From: JAWKOK01 sp963698255
GTDB lineage: Bacteria > Chloroflexota > Anaerolineae > Caldilineales > Caldilineaceae
DNA length: 64,000 bases
Direction of reading: 5' to 3'
NCBI GenBank assembly: GCA_963698255.1
Contig: CAVOQD010000024.1
Span: 744,001 to 808,000 of the forward strand
This document shows, in pieces, positions 39,870 through 51,418 of this stretch; within the stretch, counting starts at the first letter, position 1; each line of letters begins with the position of its first letter. The translations under genes were made by a program, and so were the position numbers. The notes under the pieces were generated by a model. The model searched no databases, was not told where the DNA came from, and worked only from the letters and a program-made list of their open reading frames with translations.

Positions 39870-40621
39870 CTACTTGACCTCGTTCTGCCAGATGGCCTTG
39901 CCCACAAAAAAGGGGCCCATCTTTTCCATATGTTCGGATGTCTGCACCGTCTTGCGCATGCGCTGCACGATGGACGAGAGCGGGATACAACTCGTTGCCG
40001 ATCAGTGCAACCACAAAGTCGTTGTCGTCCTTGGTCAGACCGTGGCAGGCCAGGCGGATGTCGGTACCCAGCCCGGCACGGCCATAGGCCCGCCCGATGC
40101 CGCCATGTTCCATGAGCGCCTTGCGCTGGTCCTCGGCCGACAGTTGCTCGAAGGAACCGGAGCGGCGCAGCGGATACCAGATCGCCCACGGGATGCTCGG
40201 ATCGGTGATGCGCCCGCGCGGGCGTTCCACCAATGTAGCATCCAGATCCGCCTCGTAGCCGATGGAGTAGGTGCGTCCAAACATGGTGTACTCGGGTTTC
40301 GGCGTCAGATCGCCAAACGGCGAGTGCAGCAGGAAATGTCGTAGTTGGTCGACAAAGAACGCCGGATCTTCGCTGTAGGTGAGCAGGCCGACACCACGCG
40401 GATCGTTGAGATCCAGATAGAGTGTGCCGGGCAGATCGGCCTCGGATCAGGGCCTCGACCAGGATCTCGGTATCCGTGCAATCGCCGAAGGCCAGCATCT
40501 GAACAAAAAGCCGGCGGTCTGAGCGGATTTCCTCACCTTCGGCATTGCGGCCGCGCTCACTGATATCGAGAATCTCGTCGCCGCCGCCGGCCTGGCGATC
40601 GAGTACGCCTTTTGGAATCAT
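39870..40621 (-). CDS. hemQ: Coproheme decarboxylase HemQ, chlorite-dismutase family (two frame breaks)
   Basis: HemQ converts coproheme to heme b in the coproporphyrin-dependent pathway. Reconstructed length is about 250 residues. 'RRLFVQMLAFGDCTDTEILVEALI' is followed, after a +1 move near 40,445, by 'EADLPGTLYLDLNDPRGVGLLTYSEDPAFFVDQLRHFL' and 'EYTMFGRTYSIGYEADL', then 'WAIWYPLRRSGSFEQLSAEDQRKALMEHGGIGRAYG' and 'IRLACHGLTKDDNDFVVAL' (candidate heme His). The true C-terminus appears after a second +1 move near 39,985: 'LSSIVQRMRKTVQTSEHMEKMGPFFVG', ending 'NEVK' at 39,870. ATG 40621 has AAGGAG about 9 bases upstream. There is one surplus C at each break. Confidence 0.88.
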
Positions 40622-40651
40622 GTTTTTGTTCTCCTTGTATGACAAGCCGGT

Positions 40652-40712
40652 AGGGTGACAGGGCGAGGGGGTGACGACGATGTGGCAATCAGCCTGTCAC
40701 CTCTGTCACCCT
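40652..40712. repeat. AGGGTGACAG inverted repeat between hemB and hemQ
   Basis: AGGGTGACAG (40652-40661) and CTGTCACCCT (40703-40712), with a second internal GGTGAC/GTCACC pair. It occupies the short gap between hemB and hemQ, as the GTGGGG hairpins do in the next two gaps. Confidence 0.65.
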
Positions 40713-40713
40713 G

Positions 40714-41746
40714 TCAGCCCTTCAACCACCCTGCCGCTTCTTTGGCGTGATACGTAATAATCAGATCCGCCCCGGCCCGCTTGATCGACAGCAGCGTCTC
40801 CAGAATGACGGCCTCGTCGAGCCAGCCGTTGGCGATGGCGGCCTTGAGCATGGCATATTCGCCGCTCACGTTGTAGGCGACCATGGGCAACTCGGGAAAT
40901 TGATCGTGGACACGGCGGATGACATCGAGATAGGCCAGCGCCGGCTTGACCATGAGGAAATCGGCTCCCTCGTCGACGTCCAGCGCCGCCTCGCGCAGGG
41001 CCTCGCGCACGTTGGCCGGGTCCATCTGGTGGGTCTTGCGGTCGCCGAACTTGGGCGCGCCGTCGGCCGCGTCGCGGAAGGGACCGTAGAACGACGACGC
41101 ATACTTGACGGCGTAGGACATGATCGGAATGTGGCTGAATCCGGCGGCATCCAGCCCGCCGCGGATGGCCTGGACCATGCCGTCCATCATGCCGCTGGGC
41201 GCAACGATGTCGGCGCCGGCCTCGGCATGGGAGATCGCCACGTCGATGAGAATGTCCAGCGTCTCGTCGTTGAGCACGTAGCCCTCTTCCAGGCATCGAT
41301 GCGTGCTTTCGTTTTCGGGCTGATGCAGCAGACCGCAATGGCCATGGTCCGTGTATTCGCACAGGCAGACATCGGTGACGACGATCAGGTCGGGCGCGGC
41401 GGCCTTGATGGCACGCACGGCCTGCTGGACGATGCCCTCGCGGCGCAAAATTCTCCAGGCCCACGGGATCTTTGGCCGCGGGGATGCCGAAGAGCACCAC
41501 GGCCGGAATGCCAAGCGCAAGAACTTCGCGCGCTTCGGCGGCCAGTTGATCGACGGAAAGCTGGTAGACGCCGGGCATGGAAGCGATCTCGTCGCGCACG
41601 CCCGTGCCGTGGGTCACGAAGAGCGGATAGATGAAGTCGGACGGCGACAGTTCGGTCTCGCGCACCATGGCGCGCAGGCCGGGAGATCGACGCAGCCTGC
41701 GCGGTCGGTAGGGCATTTTTGATTCAGCCGTCGTGCGCTCGGACAT
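40714..41746 (-). CDS. hemB: Delta-aminolevulinic acid dehydratase / porphobilinogen synthase (one frame break)
   Basis: HemB condenses two ALA molecules to porphobilinogen. Seen are 'RPRRLRRSPGLRAMVRETELSPSDFIYPLFV', 'MPGVYQLSVDQL', 'VVLFGIPAAKDPVG', then after a +1 move near 41,450 'GIVQQAVRAIKAAAPDLIVVTDVCLCEYTDHGHCG'. The three cysteines of that last motif mark the zinc-dependent type. 'AVKYASSFYGPFRDAA' and 'FLMVKPALAYLD' carry the two active-site lysines. ATG 41746 has AAGGAG about 9 bases ahead; ATG 41788 is possible. About 340 residues. It follows hemD by 34 bases. Confidence 0.94.
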
Positions 41747-41780
41747 GGCCGGCAACTCCTTCTTCAATGATTGGATATGG

Positions 41781-42522
41781 TCATTCATAGTAAGCCACCA
41801 AGGCATCCAACAATCCATCAACAGTATAGCGCCTCGGCACCACATCGACGGTAATGCCCAGTTGCTCAACGGCCTGGGCCGTGGTCGGACCGATGCAGGC
41901 AACGACGGCTGAGGCCACCGCCGCCGGCTCAATCATGGCGAAAAAATTGGTAGCCGTTGATGGGCTGGTGAATGTGAGCGCATCGACCCCGTCAGCCAAT
42001 TGCGCCAATACGCCTCAGATCCGGGTTGGCGGCGGCCGTGTCATATAGCGCAATATCGTTGACCTGTGCGCCCTCCGCCAACAGCGCCTTGACGATCTCA
42101 GGTCGCCCTTTTCTGCACGCGGCAAGAGGATTCGCTTGTCCGTCAGATCGCCCAGACAAAGCGCCAACGCTTCTCCCGTATACTCGTCCGGCGCCTCATC
42201 GACTGTGTAGCCCCGCTCCCGCAGCGCTTTGGCCGTTATCGGACCGACTGCCGCTAGACTCGGCAACACAGGCGTCTCTTGCGACAGTGAAAAACGCTCG
42301 AAAAAGAATACGGACGGCATTGGTGCTGGTGAAGAGCAACCAGTCAAAGCGGCCGATGTCACCCATGGCAACATCAAGTTCCGGCGCAGGCAAGGCCACG
42401 ACCTCGATGGTCGGAAGGCAGATCGGCACGGCGCCCAGATCGCACAGCCGGCGACAGAAATCGGCGGCTTGGTCCGCTGCACGTGTGACGACGATCCGCC
42501 GTCCTGCTAGGGGGCCAGACAT
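41781..42522 (-). CDS. hemD: Uroporphyrinogen-III synthase (about three frame breaks)
   Basis: HemD closes the tetrapyrrole ring with inversion of ring D; sequence conservation is naturally low. 'GRRIVVTRAADQAADFCRRLCDLGA', 'LPTIEVVALP' and 'FDWLLFTSTNAVRILFRAF' form the first lobe. After a +1 move near 42,300 comes 'PSLAAVGPITAKALRERGYTVDEAP', then 'KRILLPRAEKGD', then in another frame 'EIVKALLAEGAQVNDIALYDT', and finally 'GVDALTFTSPSTATNFF' and 'VACIGPTTAQAVEQLGI' to the end. All family landmarks occur in order over about 246 residues. ATG 42522 begins one base after the hemC stop. Confidence 0.88.
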
Positions 42523-42523
42523 G

Positions 42524-43442
42524 CTAGACATGGCGGAGCAGTTCCTGAGCGCCGCTGCGGATCGCCTGTTCGGCCCAATTCGATGCCGAGCGTTGCGGCA
42601 TCGCACCCTCGCCCCTCGACGCGGATAAGGCGACTGCCGTCGGTCGAGCCGACAAGTCCGATCATGTGCAGTTCGCCGTCCATCCAGTGAGCGTAGGCCG
42701 CCACCGGCGCTGAGCAACCGCCGCCCAGGGCTGACAGAAAGCTTCGCTCTGCTGTCACGGCTGCGGTCGTTTCGGCGCAGGCGACAGCCGTCAACAATCC
42801 ACGGGTCCGCTCGTCATCAACCCGACACTGCACGGCCAACGCGCCTTGGCCAGGAGCGGGCAACATGCTGTCGATCGACAGCCACTCACTGACCACAGCT
42901 TGCTTTTCCAGGCGCACCAGACCTGCCGCAGCCAGCACCGTGGCATCGTACTGTCGGTCCTCCAGCACCTTGCGAATGCGGGTTTCGACATTGCCGCGAA
43001 TGGACCGAACGATCAGGTCCGGGCGCACTGCAAGCAATTGCGCCTGTCGCCGGGTGCTGCTTGTGCCGACGACCGCGCCCTGAGGCAGCGTAGCCAGTGT
43101 CCATCCCTCACGCGCCACCAGGCAGTCGCGCACATCGGCGCGCTGCGAAATTGCGCCCAGCACGGTTCCCGGTGCGTTCTCGACCGGCAGATCTTTGAGC
43201 GAATGCACGGCCAGATCGATGACGCCCTCGCGCAACGCCACCTCCAATTCTGCCGTGAAGAGCCCCTTGCCGCCGATGGACGGCAGTGACTTGTCCAGCG
43301 TCTGGTCGCCCTTGGTGTTGTACGGGATAATCTGACATACGACGGTCGGGTGAGCGGATTCAAGCAGGTCAACGACGCGCTCAGTCTGCCACATGGCCAG
43401 CGCCGACATCCGGCTGCCAATGCGCAAGGCAATATCGGTCAC
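42524..43442 (-). CDS. hemC: Porphobilinogen deaminase / hydroxymethylbilane synthase (one frame break)
   Basis: HemC polymerises four porphobilinogens on its dipyrromethane cofactor. Seen are 'RIGSRMSALAMWQTERVVDLLESAHP', 'KGLFTAELEVALREGVIDLAVHSLKDLPVE', 'LPQGAVVGTSSTRRQAQLLA', 'RGNVETRIRKVLEDRQYDATVLAAAGLVRL', 'LPAPGQGALAVQCR' and 'ALGGGCSAPVAAYA' (cofactor Cys). The frame slips +1 near 42,580: with one G less in TTGGGCC the ending reads 'ELAEQAIRSGAQELLRHV' and stops at 42524, a normal C-terminus. About 305 residues. The start overlaps the hemA stop by four bases (ATGA). Confidence 0.94.
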
Positions 43443-44853
43443 AGGCTGGAACTCCCGTTGTTTTCTCGACCGTTCAAGGTGTGAATGCTGCCGACCGTGG
43501 GCGAGTCGACAGTGGACGAACTGTAGCCGTTGGCGGCATTGCGGCCATTGGAGCGGCCATGGGAGATGGGGAGGCCGAACATCTCCTGAAATGTGGGGAC
43601 AAACTCTTCCGCCTGGCCTTCGGTCGCCTTTTCCTTGAGTCGCACCGTCGGCTCGTGCAGCAGCTTGTTGACCAGGGCATGGGTCAGATGGCGGATGTGA
43701 TCCAACGTGTTCTCATCGAGGTCGGAGCCGATGAAGCGCAACGTGCGCTCAAGCTCCTCCTGGCGAACGGCCTCGGCGCGCAGACGAAAGTCGGCCACGA
43801 CGGGTTCAACGGCCAGCCGTCGCATTTCGATCTCATATTCTGCGCGCTCGTCAGCGATTATCGCCTCCGCTCTGGGGATTTCGCTCTGGCGCAAGGTCAG
43901 CGCCGCATCAACGCCCCGGTTCAGATGATCAATGCCGTAAAAACCGACGCCCGGCAGATCGGCGACAGCGGGATCGATGTCACGGGGTACGGCGATATCG
44001 ATATAGAGCAGCGGTCGATTCGCTGCGCTGCCGTTGAACTGCCGCGGCCATCGCCCGGTCGATGACAAAATCCGGTGCGCCTGTCGCACTGATGACAACA
44101 TCGGCTGAGGCCAGCGCCTGGGGCAGATCGGCCAGCGCACAGACGCTCAAGTCGTAGCTTTCGGCAAGCCGTTGCGCCCGTGCCCGAGTTCGGTTGACGA
44201 CGACAATATCCTGCACGCCCCGGCCACGCAGCGCTTTCAAGGTCTGCACGCCCATTTCGCCCAGCCCAATCACAAGCACTTTTCGGTCCGACAACGGCCC
44301 AAGTGCACGTTCGGCCGTCCCCACCGCCACAGAACTGATGCTCACCGAGCCGCAGCTAATCGATGTCTCGGCATGTACGCGTTTGCCGACGCGGATCGCC
44401 ATTCGGAACGTGGCATCCAAGATGGGGCCAAGCGTGTGTTTGGCAACCGCCGTCGAATAGGCGCTGGATACCTGCCCAAGAATCTGCGATTCGCCCAACA
44501 CCAGCGATTCGACACCGGCTGCAACCCGAGCAAGATGTTCCGCCGCTTCCATGCCCGAAAACATGTACAGATGTTCGTCAATGAGGCAGGGATCAGCCAT
44601 TGCCGCGTCCATTGCGAATGCGAGAAGGGCCGAACGCGGGTCTTCGACGCTGGCGTCGACGACTGCATAGAGCTCGAATCGGTTACAGGTGGAGAGCAGC
44701 ACGAATTCGTGAATGCATGAATAGGTATGTTGCAAGAGCGGCGGCATTCTGAAGCGCGTGCAGGTCGTCAACCGTACAAACAGCCTGCTCGCGAAGTTCT
44801 ACAGAGGCGGTTTGGTGGCTCAATCCGAGGCAAATAATCTGAGATCTGTGCAT
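43439..44853 (-). CDS. hemA: Glutamyl-tRNA reductase (two frame breaks)
   Basis: HemA reduces glutamyl-tRNA to glutamate-1-semialdehyde with NADPH, the entry to tetrapyrrole synthesis. The start 'IICLGLSHQTASVELREQ' (ATG 44853) is in one frame. After a +1 move around 44,725 come 'EFVLLSTCNRFELYAVV' with the catalytic Cys, 'VAAGVESLVLGESQILGQVSSAY' and the Rossmann segment 'KVLVIGLGEMGVQTLKAL...VVVNRTRARAQRLA'. A second +1 move near 44,045 leads to 'PLLYIDIAVPRDIDPAVADLPGVGFYGIDHL' and the C-terminal dimerisation helices. About 470 residues with a Ser/Asn-rich tail. It heads the heme run and has a good promoter upstream. Confidence 0.93.
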
Positions 44854-44911
44854 GGCGGCCCAAACTCTACTAAAGGGATCAAAATCTAAGGAAATCTAAG
44901 GGCTTGTGAAA

Positions 44912-44939
44912 ATTTTACCGAATATACGCTCTATGTCAA
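44912..44939 (-). promoter_or_regulatory. Promoter of the heme operon (hemA)
   Basis: On the minus strand TTGACA (44939-44934), a 16-base spacer and TAAAAT (44917-44912) form a strong sigma-70-type promoter about 58 bases before the hemA ATG. The surrounding bases are AT-rich, unlike the rest of the window. Confidence 0.65.
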
Positions 44940-45087
44940 ATCGTTCAGCGCATGATTGGGGAATGGAAGATGGGTTTGGTAGACTGCATGGCAGAGTGAC
45001 CGATTGATGGCTGATGCCGCTGATCGAAAAATATGCGACAAAAGTCGTAAATTTACCAACCGTGTCCTACACTGGGAGAACCACCGA

Positions 45088-45715
45088 ATGGCATCGCATT
45101 TGCCTGCGCTGATCACAGCCGATCTGGAAGGCGTTTTCATCCCCGAAATCTGGATTGCCGTTGCGCAGACGACGGGCATAGACCGACTAAAACTGACGAC
45201 ACGCGACATTGCCGACTATGACGAGTTGATGGCCTATCGCATGAAAATCCTGCAGGAGCACAATCTGACCCTGGCCGACATCCAGTCGGTTATCGCCGGT
45301 ATGGAGCCTCTGCCCGGAGCCGTAGACTTCATCGACTGGATCCGCGACCTGTACCCAGTTTATTATTTTGACGGACAGCTTCTACCAATTCGTCGAGCCG
45401 TTCATGCCCAAGCTGGGCTTTCCGACCATCTTTGCGCATCTACTGGATATGGATCAGACGGGGATGATCTCAGGGTACCATCTTCGCAGCGAAGATAGCA
45501 AGCGGCGTTCGGTTGAGGCATTCAAGGATACCGGATTCAGGGTCCTCTCCTTTGGAGATTCATACAACGATACCAATATGCTGTCCGTGGCCGACCAGGG
45601 CGTACTCTTTCGTCCGCCCGCAAACGTCATCGCTGAGTTCCCCAAATTTCCGGTGGCAACGGAATATCGAGAGATGCGCGAACACATCAGCCAATTTCTA
45701 AATTCGCCGGCATAG
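45088..45715 (+). CDS. thrH: ThrH-type phosphoserine phosphatase / homoserine phosphotransferase (one frame break)
   Basis: This HAD-family enzyme is like Pseudomonas ThrH, which dephosphorylates phosphoserine and can pass the phosphate to homoserine. 'ITADLEGVFIPEIWIAVAQTTGI' holds the HAD motif I with the nucleophile Asp in the ThrH-specific D-L-E-G form. 'LKLTTRDIADYDELMAYRMKIL' and 'MEPLPGAVDFIDWIRD' follow. After a +1 move near 45,365 come 'DSFYQFVEPFMPKLGFPTIFAHLL', 'SKRRSVEAFKDTGFRVLSFGDSYNDTNML' (motif IV) and 'GVLFRPPANVIAEFPKFP'. ATG 45088 has GGGAGA about 9 bases ahead. About 208 residues, full length. It is divergent from hemA. Confidence 0.88.
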
Positions 45716-45736
45716 AACCAAGGGCGCGCCATCAAA

Positions 45737-46285
45737 GTGGATTCAACCAGATCAACATCGAGCAAAAAATCGAGCCGAAAGCAGACGACGCCAGACACGT
45801 CCAAGTCAGACGCGTCCAAGGTTGCGATGGCCAGCGGCAAGAGCCAAGAATCGTTTATGGCCAGCCTCGTCAGTGCGGCCGGCTACATCCTCGCTTTCTC
45901 CTACCCGGTTCTCGCCCTTTCGACCGGCGTGCGCGCCATTTATCAACTCTTCTTCAAGGAGGGTGTCACCTACTACGCGCCCGCCATCATGAGCGGCATT
46001 GCCGCCCTCTCCTACCTGGTGGCAGCCATCGGCTTCGCCTACCGCCGGCGTTGGTCCTGGTGGCTATCGGTGGCGGCCCTCGGGTTCGAGACCTGCATGT
46101 CGCTGATCGTCGGCATCTGGAGCTATGTCGATCCGGCGACTGTGGGCAGCACGGTCTGGCGACACTTTGGCGAGGACTACGGCTACTTCCCCTTCTTCCA
46201 GCCCATCATCGGGCTGATCTGGCTCTTCTGGCCTGCCACGCTGCGCGCCTATGGCATTGTGCGCGGGGATGATGATGCAGAGTAA
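45737..46285 (+). CDS. Four-helix membrane protein of unknown function
   Basis: This 182-residue protein starts at GTG 45737. A Ser/Lys/Thr-rich cytoplasmic head of about 40 residues precedes four predicted helices: 'LVSAAGYILAFSYPVLALSTGVRAIY', 'YAPAIMSGIAALSYLVAAIGFAY', 'WWLSVAALGFETCMSLIVGIW' and 'FPFFQPIIGLIWLFWPATL'. I recognise no family. The gene lies 21 bases after thrH, and its stop overlaps the probable ATG cluster of the ABC permease (GATGATGATGCAGAGTAA), which suggests translational coupling. It may be an accessory membrane subunit. Confidence 0.6.
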   Translation: MDSTRSTSSKKSSRKQTTPDTSKSDASKVAMASGKSQESFMASLVSAAGYILAFSYPVLALSTGVRAIYQLFFKEGVTYYAPAIMSGIAALSYLVAAIGFAYRRRWSWWLSVAALGFETCMSLIVGIWSYVDPATVGSTVWRHFGEDYGYFPFFQPIIGLIWLFWPATLRAYGIVRGDDDAE

Positions 46286-47898
46286 CGCCACGCTGGTCAC
46301 GCCATCGCCGCGTCGCGTCGCGCGGCACCCAGATATCTCAGGCCCATACACTGCTCAACCTGCTGGCGGGCGTCATCGCAGCCGCCATGCTGTTGCCGCT
46401 GGCCTATCTGATCTTCCGCGCCCTCGGCGTGGGCGCGCATGCGTTTGACCTCCTGTTCCAGAAGCGAACGGCAATCGTACTCTTCAACAGCGTCTCCCTG
46501 GCATTCATTGTGACAGGGCTGTCATTGATCGCCGCATTGCCTCTGGCATGGCTGACCATGCGCACGAATTTGCCCGCTCGTCGCCTCTGGGGCATCCTGA
46601 CGGCGCTGCCGCTGGTCTTTCCAAGCTACATCGGCGGCTATGCATTTGTCGCCATGATGGGGCCGAAAGGCATCGTTCAGGGTTGGTTGGAACCGATGGG
46701 CATCGAACGATTGCCGTCGATCTACGGGCTGCCCGGCACAGCCTGGGTGCTGACCATCTTCACCTATCCCTATCTGCTGCTCAGCATTCGCGCCGGTCTG
46801 CGCAATCTCGATCCGGCCCTGGAAGAGGCGGCCCGCAATCTCGGCTACGGACCGTGGCAGACCTTCCGTCTTGTGACCCTGCCCGCCCTGCGGCCGTCCA
46901 TCGCCGCCGGCTCACTGCTCGTCTCCCTCTACGTACTGAGCGATTTCGGCGCCGTCTCGATCATGCGCTACAACAGCTTCACGCGTGTGATCTACATGCA
47001 ATATCTGAGCAGCTTCGACCGCAGCCTGGCCTCGATGCTCTCATTGGTGTTGGTTGCGCTCACCATCATGCTGCTCTTCACGGCCCAGCGCTTCCAGGGT
47101 CGCCAGCGCCTCTATCGTGCCGGGATCGGCTCGGCCCGCCAGGCCCAGACCGTCGCCCTGGGCCGCTGGAGCATTCCGGCGCTGCTCTTCTGCGGCTTCG
47201 TGGTGACGGTCGCGCTGGCGGCGCCGGCCGGCGTGGTGCTCTATTGGCTCGTGCGCGGCCTGGCGGCCGGTGAATCGCTGCTGCCGATCTGGCAGGCGAC
47301 GCTCAACAGCATCAAGGCGGCGACAGCCTCGGCTGCCGTCGCGATCTTGCTGGCGCTGCCGGTCGCCTACTTGGTCGTCCGCTATCCCAGTCGATACAGC
47401 CTGTTGGTCAGCCAGTCAGTCTACCTGGGCTTCGGGCTGCCGGGCATCGTGATTGCGCTCAGCCTGGTCTTTTTCGGGGCCAACTATGCGCCCGTCCTCT
47501 ATCAGACCTTTGCCATGCTTATCTTCGCCTATACCGTGCGCTTCCTGCCCCAGGCCGTGGGCAATGTACGCTCCGGGCTGCTTCAGATCAGCCCCAGGCT
47601 GGAGGAGGCCGGGCGCAGCATGGGCTTAAACCGTCGCCAGACGCTCTGGCATATCACCATCCCCCTGCTCAGGCCAGGGATCTGGGCTGGGGCCGCAATC
47701 GTCTTTATGTCCACCATGAAGGAGTTGCCGGCAACGTTGCTGTTGGGGCCGACCGGCTTCACCACCCTGGCCACACAGATCTGGGCGGCGGCCGACGAGG
47801 CGTTCTTTGCCCGCGCGGCCGCACCGTCGCTGCTGCTGCTGGCCGTCTCTGCGCTCGGCATCGGGATCATCCTGGGCCAGGAAGAACGGGGGCAATAG
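46269..47898 (+). CDS. Iron(III)-type ABC transporter permease, fused two-domain form (one frame break near start)
   Basis: This permease of the FbpB/ThiP group (about 540 residues) has two fused halves, each with the EAA loop that contacts the ATPase: 'LEEAARNLGYGPWQTFRLVTLPALRPSIAAG' and 'LEEAGRSMGLNRRQTLWHITIPLLRPGIWAG'. About 12 helices are visible. The annotatable ORF begins at 46387, but membrane-like sequence ('AHTLLNLLAGVIAAA') extends upstream. ATG 46269-46275 with a +1 move near 46,320 would give a full N-terminus; that part is inference. It overlaps the ATPase gene by one base. No substrate-binding protein is in the window, so iron as substrate is a family-based guess. Confidence 0.82.
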
Positions 47899-48980
47899 TG
47901 GTCACAGACCAAACGGGCCGCTCCGCCGGATCGGCTGCGGCGGAGGCCGTTCCCGGCATTCAGCTCAGCGATCTGCACAAACACTTCGATGACGTCGGCG
48001 CGGTCAACGGTGTCTCGCTGGCCCTCGCGCAAGGAGACCTTCTTGCCCTGCTCGGTCCAAGCGGCTGCGGCAAGACGACGACGCTGCGGCTGATTGCCGG
48101 CTTTGAACGCCTCGATGCGGGCGCAATCCGAATCGAAGGGAAAATGGTGGCCGGCGACCGCACCCATCTGCCGCCCGAACAGCGCCGGGTCGGCATGGTC
48201 TTCCAGGAGTACGCGCTCTTCCCGCACATGAGCGTAGACGACAACATTCGCTTTGGGCTGCATCGCTACGCCGGTGACAAGATAAGCCGCGCAGCGACTG
48301 TCCTGAAGTTGGTGGGACTGGATGGGCTGGGCGCGCGCATGCCCCACGAATTGAGCGGCGGCCAGCAGCAGCGCGTCGCCTTGGCCCGTGCACTGGGTCC
48401 GGAGCCGGATCTGGTGTTGCTGGACGAACCGTTCAGCAACCTTGACGCCGGGCTGCGCGTTCGCGTTCGTTCCGAAGTGCGCGACATCCTCAAAGCGGCC
48501 GGCGCCACCGCCATCTTCGTCACCCACGACCAGGAAGAGGCGCTGAGCTTGGTCGACCAGGTGGCCGTGATGATGGACGGAAAGGTGCTTGCAGGTGGCG
48601 TCGCCTCAGCAGCTCTACCACCAGCCCGCCACCCGCAGTGTGGCCGAATTTATCGGCGATGCCAATTTCGTACCGGGGACGGCACACGGCTATCATGCGA
48701 ATTGCGAGCTAGGCACGTTGCATCTACAATACCCCACCGAGGGTCCGGTCGATCTGCTGATTCGACCGGAGAATGTCAAGGTGAAGCCGGCGCCGGGCAC
48801 GTCCGAGACCCGGGTGCGTGAGATTCTCTTCTTCGGCCACGATCAACTGGTCGCTCTTGAACTGGCATCCGGGCGCTCGTTGGCCACGCGTGTGGGGCCA
48901 ATGTACAATTTTGTTGTCGGGCAGCCGGTGAGCATCGAGGTCACCGGTCTGGTCATGGCCTATCCAGGAATCGAGCAAAG

Positions 48981-48984
<4 letters not shown>
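47898..48984 (+). CDS. ABC transporter ATPase, iron/spermidine type with TOBE domain (one frame break)
   Basis: Reconstructed, this is about 361 residues and powers the permease encoded just upstream. Seen are Walker A 'LLGPSGCGKTTTLRLIAGFE', the Q-loop 'VGMVFQEYALFPHM', the signature 'LSGGQQQRVALARAL', Walker B 'DLVLLDEPFSNLD' and the H-loop 'AIFVTHDQEEALSL'. After a +1 move near 48,590 the protein continues 'QVASPQQLYHQPATRSVAEFIGDANFV' and a TOBE-like domain ('VDLLIRPENVKV'). The GTG start overlaps the permease stop (TAGTG), and its own end overlaps zwf by four bases (ATGA), so three genes are tightly coupled. Confidence 0.9.
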
Positions 48985-50532
<1,548 letters not shown>

Positions 50533-50599
50533 CGGTGAATTGATAAGGCTCAATTGTTAATGGTTCTTGCTTGCCAAGTCCATGGTCGATCGAAGAATA

Positions 50600-50618
50600 T
50601 CACGCAGTAAGCAGCAGG
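50600..50618 (+). repeat. CACGCAGCA-family repeat, copy 6 (degenerate)
   Basis: ATCACGCAGTAAGCAGCAG lies immediately upstream of the pgl start, in the leader between zwf and pgl. One internal base differs from the consensus and the last unit is missing. Confidence 0.5.
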
Positions 50619-50623
50619 ATTCC

Positions 50624-51403
50624 ATGCCATCCAAACGTCACGAACACACAGAAGTCGTCCCCGATAGAGAATCGTTGGTCAACGTGGCCTGCGAGCTGAT
50701 CACCGCGGCTGCCGCCATCTCGATTGGGCGGCGCGGCTTCTTTCGCATTGCGCTCTCCGGCGGCTCCACGCCAAAGGCAATCTACGCAGCACTGGCCCAG
50801 GATCGGGACATCGACTGGCGACGCTGGCACCTCTTCTGGAGCGATGAACGCACGGTCGGGCCGGACGATGCCGCAAGCAATTACCGCATGGTCAAGGAGA
50901 CGCTGCTGGATCAACTGCCGGTCCAGCCGGGCATTGTCATGCGCATGTTGGGCGAGGCCGAGCCGGAAGCAGCGGCCGCCAGCTATGCATCGGCCATCGA
51001 GGAGCTTGTGCCGGCCAACTATGACGCGGCTACGGCAGGAACGCCGCGCTTCGACATGATTCTGCTGGGCATGGGCGATGACGGCCACACCGCCAGCCTA
51101 TTTCCTCACACGCCGGCCCTCCACGAAACCCAGCAGTGGGTTGTGGCCAATCCAGTGCCGCAGCTCAACACGACGCGTCTGACCTTCACCATTCCTCTGA
51201 TCAACGCGGCCCGACGCGTGCTCGTTCTGGTCAGCGGCGTCGACAAGGCGGATCGACTGCACGATGTGCTCACCGGTCCCGTAGACACGAACCGACTCCC
51301 CAGCCAAAGCATCCATCCGGTCGCAGGCTCGCTTGTGTGGCTTGTCGATGCGGATGCCTTTTCAACCATCGAATCTGACATTACGCAGAAGAATGAAGCG
51401 TAA
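50624..51403 (+). CDS. pgl: 6-phosphogluconolactonase
   Basis: This 259-residue DevB-type lactonase hydrolyses 6-phosphogluconolactone, the product of Zwf next door. Seen are 'FFRIALSGGSTPKAIYAALAQ', 'WRRWHLFWSDERTVGPDDAASNYRM', 'FDMILLGMGDDGHTASLFPHTPAL' (catalytic His region) and 'RLTFTIPLINAARRVLVLVSG'. I choose ATG 50624 ('MPSKRHEHTE'), which has AGGA about 6 bases ahead. An upstream in-frame start at 50567 would force translation through the repeat element. The frame is intact. It is followed 15 bases later by glgP. Confidence 0.93.
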   Translation: MPSKRHEHTEVVPDRESLVNVACELITAAAAISIGRRGFFRIALSGGSTPKAIYAALAQDRDIDWRRWHLFWSDERTVGPDDAASNYRMVKETLLDQLPVQPGIVMRMLGEAEPEAAAASYASAIEELVPANYDAATAGTPRFDMILLGMGDDGHTASLFPHTPALHETQQWVVANPVPQLNTTRLTFTIPLINAARRVLVLVSGVDKADRLHDVLTGPVDTNRLPSQSIHPVAGSLVWLVDADAFSTIESDITQKNEA

Positions 51404-51418
51404 GGAGCAACCTATTTC

